This document shows, one piece after another, positions 14,544 to 20,399 of a stretch of 23,990 bases of DNA. Under the pieces are notes generated by a model. It saw only the letters and a program-made list of their open reading frames with translations. It did not search any database and was not told the DNA's origin. Positions within the stretch are counted from its first letter, which is position 1. Every line of letters begins with the position of its first letter. This DNA is from a virus: positions 1-23,990 of IMG/VR virus record IMGVR_UViG_3300010396_001263; one strand, given 5' to 3'. A program made the position numbers and the translations under genes.

Positions 14544-15635
14544 TTATTGTCCTTGTACCAGGACAGCCATGCCGACCTGGATTGTTTGGCGCATTTTCTG
14601 GCCGCCTGCATTTAGCTCGGCTGAAAGCACAGAGCCAAAGGTGGTTGCCCCTTCTTCATCAATTCTCACTTTGATATCGCCGACGGCGCGATCAACAAAT
14701 TCTTCATGCCATGCCAGGGCATAGAGGTTGTCAGCTGCATTGAAAGTAGGATTGCCATCATCGTTTAAGGCTTTCAACTGAGGTGTGGCATCATTGGTGA
14801 AGCGCCCGATTTGAGGCCTGACAATGATATTGAAATTATACAATTGCTTTACCACGCCGGTTGGGAACATATTCATATTCCCCATTGCCATTGCCAATGC
14901 AAGATTGTCATCATCAAATACTTCCAGGTACATTTCAGAAGGCATCAAAAGATACCTGCCGTACGAAGGGACTTTCATGTTGTTCATTTTTTTGGCCAGG
15001 TTCGCGAGATCTTTTCTCACAGTTGCCTTCCTGGTACCGGTGCAGCCATCACCAAGGTTGAATAAAGTTGCATCAGCGGCGCCACTCGTTCTCACAATAT
15101 TTGAAGCGAGCGTTGGCGTCCAGTTAAACAGCAAGTTTTGCGATATCGTATAATTCAAAACACTATTCTGCCTCTTCATGATAGAAGACCTTTTCTCATA
15201 AGAAAGCCATTGCTCTTCAGCGCCTCTTAAAAGGACCGGATCAGATGTATAATTGTCAATGTTATAGGTCTCATCGGTATCGTCGGCCTTTATAATTTTA
15301 GCAGGAAACTCTTTCCTGTTCTTTTTAACACCGGGTATCGTGCCTGCTTGAGGACGGTGAACTACATTCCCCCCGACAATATTTTCGCTATTATCAATAG
15401 CATATTTCATAAACTCATTCCCGGGCCATAAAGCTTCCTGTATGTCTTTTTCCCATACCTGGGTTTCGAGGAGGTTTAAGACGCCAATATGCATTGGCTT
15501 CGGAATAAAGCCGGAGGCGAATAATACCGCCCCGACAGTAAGGGCAAAAGCTTCGCCGAGATAGGGTACCAGGGCAAAAGCCAGGAACGCCGCCAAGAAG
15601 AGGTTTGCGAGTAATTTGAACTTATTGATTTTCAT
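14544..15635 (-). CDS. Major capsid protein with hydrophobic N-terminal hairpin
   Basis: The 363-residue protein is the best major capsid candidate: correct size, position between protease/decoration and tail genes, and an HK97-like pattern of a long helix and beta strands (KATVRKDLANLAKKMNNMKV, SYGRYLLMPSEMYLEVFDDD, FNIIVRPQIGRF, LYALAWHEEFVDRAVGDI). An expected RxxE-type acidic arm region is seen around NRKEFPAKIIKADDTDE. Residues 8-23 and 29-44 are hydrophobic (LLANLFLAAFLAFALV and FALTVGAVLFASGF), forming a membrane-like hairpin before MHIGVLNLLETQVWEKDIQE. Met48 is an alternative start or a cleavage point for the protease. A scaffold or membrane-docking extension removed in maturation is the favoured explanation. 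Confidence 0.82.
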   Translation of the reverse strand: MKINKFKLLANLFLAAFLAFALVPYLGEAFALTVGAVLFASGFIPKPMHIGVLNLLETQVWEKDIQEALWPGNEFMKYAIDNSENIVGGNVVHRPQAGTIPGVKKNRKEFPAKIIKADDTDETYNIDNYTSDPVLLRGAEEQWLSYEKRSSIMKRQNSVLNYTISQNLLFNWTPTLASNIVRTSGAADATLFNLGDGCTGTRKATVRKDLANLAKKMNNMKVPSYGRYLLMPSEMYLEVFDDDNLALAMAMGNMNMFPTGVVKQLYNFNIIVRPQIGRFTNDATPQLKALNDDGNPTFNAADNLYALAWHEEFVDRAVGDIKVRIDEEGATTFGSVLSAELNAGGQKMRQTIQVGMAVLVQGQ

Positions 15636-15662
15636 ATTTGAAATTTGTCTTTTGAAAATTTG
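15636..15662. repeat. Spacer repeat B upstream of capsid gene
   Basis: ATTTGAAATTTG followed by TCTTTTGAAAATTTG lies directly upstream of the capsid ATG. It belongs to the same ATTTGAAATTTG-like family seen at 16936-16966 and 17703-17716. The remaining 25 nt to the next gene are AT-rich without further structure. Confidence 0.55.
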
Positions 15663-15687
15663 TTGTTTACTGTTGTCTTTTAATGGA

Positions 15688-16362
15688 TTAATTCAATTGA
15701 TAAGGCGCGCCATCAGGGTAGAAGGCTGTGCCATCATAGGTGAATGTTTGCACGAAATCTTTTCCTGCCACGCCAACAATATCTGGCTGGACTGCAAAGC
15801 CGGTTCCGTGCACATTGTGTTCTGTGCCGGTGGTTCCAACCTTAAGCTGGATCTTCGCGCCCTTCCTTACGGTGTCATCAATCGTGAGATTGATTGTCCT
15901 GGTTGCAGTGGAGATGGTTGTTAAACCATCTATGATCGTCATCTGCGCATTGATCTCCACGGCCTGTGCGCCTGTTGCTGTCAGCGCCACTACCGGTACC
16001 GCAGAAGCGGAAGGCTCAGCAGTGAGTGGCAGGAAGTTGGTGCCGTCATATATAAAGAGCAGCTGCGCGCTTTCGCCTACCACGCCCGCGAAATGAGGGG
16101 CGGAGAAGCCGGTACCAAAAATGGTTTTGCTTTCAGTGCTGGTAGCGATCTTTACCAGGATGAGTGAAAATGCCTGGAGCGATTCATCCAGTGTCAGGTT
16201 TATGGTCCTGTCCCCGGTAGCAGCTATAGAAGCGCCATCAATGATGGTTGCATTGTTTGCAATGTCAATCGCCTGTACGCCGCTGGCCGTTAGTTCAAAT
16301 GAGTCCGCGTCCCCGAAAGGGAACCGAATCGTATAATTTTGTTGTGAATTGTCGTTGCTCAT
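15688..16362 (-). CDS. Capsid decoration candidate with duplicated domain
   Basis: The 224-residue protein consists of two tandem copies of a 90-residue beta-rich domain. Residues 22-112 and 125-215 align with a constant 103-residue offset. Matching blocks are ELTASGVQAIDI with ALTATGAQAVEI, TIIDGASI with TIIDGLTT, DRTINLTLDE with TRTINLTIDD, FGTGF with HGTGF, and FIYDGTNFLP with FTYDGTAFYP. It is not a named family to me. Lying between protease-scaffold and capsid genes, it fits a head decoration or stabilisation protein of the lambda gpD or Hoc kind. The internal duplication suggests each chain binds two surface sites or spans two capsomers. Confidence 0.65.
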   Translation of the reverse strand: MSNDNSQQNYTIRFPFGDADSFELTASGVQAIDIANNATIIDGASIAATGDRTINLTLDESLQAFSLILVKIATSTESKTIFGTGFSAPHFAGVVGESAQLLFIYDGTNFLPLTAEPSASAVPVVALTATGAQAVEINAQMTIIDGLTTISTATRTINLTIDDTVRKGAKIQLKVGTTGTEHNVHGTGFAVQPDIVGVAGKDFVQTFTYDGTAFYPDGAPYQLN

Positions 16363-16396
16363 AAGTTATTGAGTTGCTGAATTATTGAGTTATTGA
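16363..16396 (-). repeat. Spacer repeat A, copy 7
   Basis: Sense reading is ATCAATAACTCAATAATTC then AGCAACTCAATAACTT, running from the stop of the protease gene directly to the ATG of the decoration gene with no other spacer. Confidence 0.85.
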
Positions 16397-17575
16397 TTAG
16401 CTGTTGTAGCAGGCGTCAAAGAGCGCTTTTTTGGTTTCCGGATGTGCGGCAGTGAGTTTTGCCAGACCCTTTGGGTCTTTCTTTTCCCAGTCGCGGTGCG
16501 ACCAGGATTCACGGTCTTTCGGAATGCCAGCCATGAGGTTGGCATCAGTACCACCATTGCCTGCGGCTTTGGCTGCCAGGTTCTGGATGGCTTCTGTAAT
16601 GCTTTCCTTTTTGCCACCGGTGGTACCGGCAGGGGAAACCGTAGCGGCAGGCGCTTCACTCACGAGCTTCAGCGTGCTGTCAAAATCTTTGGCAGCGAGC
16701 GCCTTCACCGTGGCCTCGTTTGTGTCATTGACAAAGCCGGTTTTGCGCCCTAAGGCTACCAGGCTGTTTATGAGGGTATCGTTAGATCCCCCGGCAGAAG
16801 CGGCTGCGGCTCCGGCCCCTTTATCTTCAGGCGCTTTTTTGAGCGCTGCCGAAAGGGCGGTTAATATTTCCTGCTCCGAGGCGTCTTCTTTAAGCCCCAG
16901 GGCGAGTGCAATTTCTTTGTTCATACGTGTATTATGTGATTTGAAATTTGTGATTTGTGATTTGAGGGAGGCAGGCAGGTTTTTGAAATCACAGGCTGCA
17001 ATGCTGTAGTTTGCAACTGCCTTGTAATCCATGCTTTCTATAATGCCGTCAATGAAGCCAAGGGCTTTTGCTTTTTCAGCGCTGAGCCAGGTTTCGGCGT
17101 TCATTATGGTTTCGATGCGCCCTTCAGGAAGACCGGTCTTTTCGCAATACATCCCGACCATGGTTTCCTTCATGTGGACCATCATATCCTTAATGCCGTC
17201 CAGCTGCTCTACTTTCACACTGTCGAATGAAAGCGAAGGATCGTGGATCATGAGCATGGCCTTGGGGTGCATGTACACTTTCTTGCAGGCCATCAGAATA
17301 ACGGTGCCCATACTTGCGGCGAGCAATGGAACATATCCTGTAACAGTACCCGGGAAAGCCTTTATATCATTTGATATGGAGACGCCTTCCCAAACTGAAC
17401 CGCCCGGACTATCTACATAAAGATCAATTGCTGTAATTCCGTCTTTGGCGAGCTTCTGTATCTGCTGCCTGAAAACAAGAGCGGTTGTATCACTTCCAAT
17501 AACCCCGTTGATATCTATCCTCGCGGTCTTTTTGGTAGCGTCTGCCGTAATTGTGAACCAGCTTTTGAGTTGCAT
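16397..17575 (-). CDS. ClpP-like head maturation protease fused to scaffold-like region
   Basis: The 392-residue product starts with a ClpP/S14-type protease (residues 1-180). VDSPGGSVWEG at 54-64 supplies the oxyanion loop, LLAASMG at 84-90 the catalytic Ser88, and MLMIHDPS at 107-114 His111. AETWLSAEKAKALGFIDG near 150-165 is the conserved end. Such proteases cleave scaffold and capsid during head maturation. Residues 218-392 form a helical, Ala/Lys/Glu-rich scaffold-like domain that starts MNKEIALALGLKED. An internal ATG at 16922-16924 could make the scaffold alone, like Mu Z or lambda Nu3. The junction (SQITNFKSHNT) is encoded by an intergenic-type repeat in frame. Confidence 0.85.
   Translation of the reverse strand: MQLKSWFTITADATKKTARIDINGVIGSDTTALVFRQQIQKLAKDGITAIDLYVDSPGGSVWEGVSISNDIKAFPGTVTGYVPLLAASMGTVILMACKKVYMHPKAMLMIHDPSLSFDSVKVEQLDGIKDMMVHMKETMVGMYCEKTGLPEGRIETIMNAETWLSAEKAKALGFIDGIIESMDYKAVANYSIAACDFKNLPASLKSQITNFKSHNTRMNKEIALALGLKEDASEQEILTALSAALKKAPEDKGAGAAAASAGGSNDTLINSLVALGRKTGFVNDTNEATVKALAAKDFDSTLKLVSEAPAATVSPAGTTGGKKESITEAIQNLAAKAAGNGGTDANLMAGIPKDRESWSHRDWEKKDPKGLAKLTAAHPETKKALFDACYNS
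16936..16966. repeat. Spacer repeat B inside the protease-scaffold gene
   Basis: ATTTGAAATTTG continues as TGATTTGTGATTTGAG, the same simple repeat found in untranslated gaps of this window. Here it is translated as about ten junction residues just before the internal ATG of the scaffold-like half. Confidence 0.65.
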
Positions 17576-17578
17576 AAC

Positions 17579-17594
17579 GGTTCAAAATTGAACC
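17579..17594. promoter_or_regulatory. Perfect palindrome, candidate operator
   Basis: GGTTCAAAATTGAACC has 7-bp perfect arms around AA. It ends 4 nt before the protease ATG (minus strand), so a bound protein would block initiation. The hairpin could also hide the ribosome site in RNA. No matching second copy was found, although TTTGAACC-like sequence recurs near 17710. Confidence 0.45.
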
Positions 17595-17741
17595 ATTAAA
17601 AAACCGTGTGCAAATGCTTGATTATTAGTTTGACAGGATTATTTCACAGTGTGCAAAAATGATAACACACTAAGGAATTGATATTAGAAATTGGGGATTG
17701 GATGTTTGAAATTTGAACCACAATAAGAGTCAGGGATCAAT

Positions 17742-17772
17742 CTCAATAACTCAATAACTCCCCAACTCAAAA
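17742..17772 (+). repeat. Spacer repeat A, copy 8
   Basis: CTCAATAACTCAATAACTC then CCCAACTCAAAAATT, ending 7 nt before the small terminase ATG. The 15-nt AACTCCCCAACTCAA is identical to bases 21740-21754 inside the portal fusion gene. Confidence 0.85.
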
Positions 17773-17779
17773 ATTGTTT

Positions 17780-18229
17780 ATGACACCAAAACAAGCCGCT
17801 TACGACCTGTTTGAAATCGGATGGACGCAGAAGCATATCGCTGCAGCCCTGAAGATCAGCGAGACCACCATAAGCAAGTGGGCAAAGAAATATGACTGGG
17901 ACGGCGAGCGCGCCAAGAACACCGCTGCCGACGAAGCCAACGAGGCACGGCTGAAAAAGCTCATCAATTACAACCTCCGGGTGCTCCAGCTTAAAACCGA
18001 AGAATGGGAGCAGGCCGGTGAGCTGAAGCTCATCGAGCGCGGGGATGTGGACGCACTTAGCAAGCTTTATTCATCCATCAAAGGCAAGGAGCATACCTGG
18101 GCGCAGCAGGTGGAGCTGATCACGGAGTTTATCGGCTTTGTAGAAAAGAAAAGCCTTGACCTGGCTAAAAAGCTATTACCGCTCGGCGATGAATTTGTAA
18201 CCGGTAAAAAAGCGTCTGTCAATGGATAG
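17780..18229 (+). CDS. Terminase small subunit-like DNA-binding protein
   Basis: The 149-residue protein starts at ATG (MTPKQAAYDLFEIG). A TTG six bases upstream was rejected because the ATG follows the spacer repeat more normally. Residues 10-38 form a helix-turn-helix (GWTQKHIAAALKISETTISK), followed by WAKKYDWDGERA, the usual small terminase pattern. The rest is helical, including an oligomerisation-type segment near 75-125. Small terminases recognise phage DNA and recruit the large subunit. It overlaps the large terminase start by 8 nt, which strongly supports the pair. Confidence 0.82.
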   Translation: MTPKQAAYDLFEIGWTQKHIAAALKISETTISKWAKKYDWDGERAKNTAADEANEARLKKLINYNLRVLQLKTEEWEQAGELKLIERGDVDALSKLYSSIKGKEHTWAQQVELITEFIGFVEKKSLDLAKKLLPLGDEFVTGKKASVNG

Positions 18230-19820
18230 CCATATCCTTACCAAAAAAGAGAAGGATGCTTATGAGCAATGGCTCATTTTGCGGCGCAGGATTTCCGAAT
18301 CGAAATTCACTGTGCCGGCAGAGACATACGACCAGCAGCAGAAGCGGATAAAATACCTGCTGCGCTTTGAGAACTTTGAAAAATTCTGCCGGCATTATTT
18401 CGGGGATTTTATTGATAGTGATTTTGGATGGTTTCACAAGCAGGCCATTGATAACATATACAACCACAACGACGGGCTGCATATACTGGAGTGGGCGCGG
18501 GAACACGCCAAAAGTATATTTGCGGACGTCTTTATCCCTATGTGGCTGTATGCCAGGGGAGAGCTTACGGGAATGCTGCTCGGCAGCCGGACAGCCCCCA
18601 AAGCGCGCATTTTACTTAAAGACATTGAAGCGCAGTTCCTTGAGAACAAACGGTTCCAGGCAGACTTCGGGGAAAAGCACTTGATAGGCTCATGGCTCCA
18701 GGGATATTTTATTATAGCCGAGGATGGCGTGGGCTTCTGGGCTTATGGCATAGGCCAGCAACCGGAAGGTACCAGGTCAGGCGAGAAGCGCCCGAACTAT
18801 GGCGTTGTGGATGATGCCGATTCCAAGAAAATTGGAAAAAATCAGGCACTTGTAAAAGAGGCGATTGATTGGATCAAGGGTAGCTTTATTCCCTGTCTTG
18901 CGATCAAGGGCAAATGGTTTGTATATGCCAACAACCGCAAATGCCGGAACGGGATCACCGCGCACATGGTCGGCGATATCGAGGAGGGCGACAGGAAGAA
19001 CGACAGGATACGGCACATTAAAGTTTTTGCATTAGAAGACAAAAACCACAACATGGCGCTCCCTGGAAACCCGGATGCACGCCCGGCCTGGAAGGAACGC
19101 TACACCTACGAGCAGATCACCACGCGTATCGAAGAGATGGGATACCGTAATGCCATGACGGAGTTCTTTCACATGCATGTGGAAGACGGCAATATCTTCA
19201 CGGAAGACCATATCGTGTTTACCCCTGATGTGGCGTGGGACCAGTACGACGCGCTGCTGACTTACGTGGATCCATCGTTCAAAGACAGCAAGAAAAATGA
19301 CTTTAAAGCCATTGGGATGCTGGGCAAACGAGGACGATATTTTGATATCATCCTGCTGTGGATCCGCCAGGACAAAAAGAGCAACATGGTAAAGGCGCAT
19401 TATGATATGCAGGAGCTGGTGGAAGATTTCAACGCGAAGCGGCCACATAAGCCCATTATTTGCAGGCATTATATGGAGGCGGGGTTTGTACAAGATCTCA
19501 TCCTTGAAGATTATGATAAAGAAGAAGATACCCGCGGATATCCGCTACGTATCCGGAAAGACGAGCGAAAGAAGCCTGACAAGTTAGGACGTATAGAAGA
19601 CCTGGAACCGCTAATGGCCTGTGGCAGGATACGGTTCGTAGAAAGCCTCCGGAAGACCAAGGATTTTGTAACCCTGAAGGAACAGTTCTTAGGCTTCCCG
19701 AACGGTCACGACGACGGCCCGGACATGGTGGAAGGCGGCGTATGGCTCCTGAACCGGCAGACCAAAAGCAGCAGCTTCATTCCCAGGATGGGGAAGATGG
19801 CAAAGTCAACAAAACGATAA
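18222..19820 (+). CDS. Terminase large subunit (ATPase-nuclease), Mu gp28-like
   Basis: The 532-residue packaging motor has an ATPase half and a nuclease half. WAREHAKSIFADV at 91-103 is the atypical Walker A-like loop, with HAKS at its centre; YGVVDDADSKK at 193-203 provides the acidic Walker B-type residues. The RNase H-like nuclease begins LLTYVDPSFKDSKKND (Asp350) and finishes with the acidic GHDDGPDMVEGGVWLL near the C-terminus, supplying metal-binding aspartates. It would cut and drive DNA into the prohead through the portal. Length is normal for Mu/T4-type terminases. It starts within the small subunit gene. Confidence 0.88.
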   Translation: MDSHILTKKEKDAYEQWLILRRRISESKFTVPAETYDQQQKRIKYLLRFENFEKFCRHYFGDFIDSDFGWFHKQAIDNIYNHNDGLHILEWAREHAKSIFADVFIPMWLYARGELTGMLLGSRTAPKARILLKDIEAQFLENKRFQADFGEKHLIGSWLQGYFIIAEDGVGFWAYGIGQQPEGTRSGEKRPNYGVVDDADSKKIGKNQALVKEAIDWIKGSFIPCLAIKGKWFVYANNRKCRNGITAHMVGDIEEGDRKNDRIRHIKVFALEDKNHNMALPGNPDARPAWKERYTYEQITTRIEEMGYRNAMTEFFHMHVEDGNIFTEDHIVFTPDVAWDQYDALLTYVDPSFKDSKKNDFKAIGMLGKRGRYFDIILLWIRQDKKSNMVKAHYDMQELVEDFNAKRPHKPIICRHYMEAGFVQDLILEDYDKEEDTRGYPLRIRKDERKKPDKLGRIEDLEPLMACGRIRFVESLRKTKDFVTLKEQFLGFPNGHDDGPDMVEGGVWLLNRQTKSSSFIPRMGKMAKSTKR

Positions 19821-19860
19821 TCAATGATCAATAACTCAACAACTCACTAACTCAATAACT
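19821..19860 (+). repeat. Spacer repeat A, copy 9
   Basis: TCAATGATCAATAACTCAAC then AACTCACTAACTCAATAACT fills the gap between terminase and gp36-like genes. Its first 22 nt are identical to bases 23638-23659. Confidence 0.88.
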
Positions 19861-19863
19861 TCT

Positions 19864-20325
19864 ATGTCCCGATTCATGCTCGACAGCGATTATACGCCTT
19901 ATGTTTCCAGCCCGCGGATGCAGCAGCTTATTGGCACGGATATGACTGCGATACAGAGCTTCGAGCCTACGGCGCAGCAGATGATCACCGACGCGCTCTT
20001 CGAGCGGTACGATGTTGCGGCAATATTCGGCGCGGCGGCAGATCAGCGCTCATCAACCGTGATCCTGTGGATGCGGACCATCGTGATGTACTTTGTTTGG
20101 GAGAAGGTGGACGACAAGCTGAGGCCGGAGAGCGTGAAGCTGAATTACAACAACACCATCGCGCAGCTCAACGCCATGCAGCGCGGCGATATCAACGTGC
20201 AGCTATCACGCCTGGAGGTGTGGCCGGACGGCAGCCAGGTAAAGACAAAATTCAGGGGCGGCTCGGAACCGAAATTCCGCGACGACCCCAGGACGAAAGG
20301 CAGGCGATGGAGATGGGACGATTAA
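19864..20325 (+). CDS. Mu gp36-like (DUF1320-type) head-tail adaptor candidate
   Basis: The 153-residue protein resembles Mu gp36-type proteins: helical, starting FMLDSDYTPYVSSPRMQQLI, then FEPTAQQMITDALFERYDVA and RSSTVILWMRTIVMYFVWEK. The helix order with a YDVAAIFG segment matches small head-tail connector adaptors. The C-terminal third is basic (KTKFRGGSEPKFRDDPRTKG). Its place between terminase and portal is unusual, since in Mu it lies among head completion genes. The start ATG follows the spacer repeat by 3 nt. Confidence 0.6.
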   Translation: MSRFMLDSDYTPYVSSPRMQQLIGTDMTAIQSFEPTAQQMITDALFERYDVAAIFGAAADQRSSTVILWMRTIVMYFVWEKVDDKLRPESVKLNYNNTIAQLNAMQRGDINVQLSRLEVWPDGSQVKTKFRGGSEPKFRDDPRTKGRRWRWDD

Positions 20326-20327
20326 GG

Positions 20328-20347
20328 CAATTTGAAAATGAGACAAT
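20328..20347. repeat. Spacer repeat B copy in the gap before the portal gene
   Basis: CAATTTGAAAATGAGACAAT starts 2 nt after the gp36-like stop. It differs by one base from AATTTGGAAATGAGACAAT at 13924-13942 over the shared stretch. The remaining 50 nt to the portal start contain TTTTAAACCGTTTTAAAC, a TTTAAA-type palindrome-like word. Confidence 0.65.
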
Positions 20348-20399
20348 GCAGGACGGGGCAGAACCCGCTTTTAAACCGTTTTAAACTTACGTGTAACGC

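Larger units (their letters stand above)
17576..17779. promoter_or_regulatory. Divergent control region between left and right transcription units
   Basis: This 204-nt gap has the protease gene leaving to the left and the terminase gene to the right, so promoters for both strands should lie here. It is AT-rich. It contains the direct repeat GTGTGCAAA (17606-17614 and 17649-17657), the inverted pair AGTGTG/CACACT at 17648-17671 and a palindrome next to the protease start. No convincing Bacteroidota -7/-33 promoter pair (TAnnTTTG with TTTG) could be placed. The right third is spacer-repeat sequence. Confidence 0.6.

Noticed and set aside
19032-19493. 153-residue open frame antisense to the large terminase
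   Set aside because: It lies opposite the nuclease half of terminase, has no family motif and no spacer or neighbour support.
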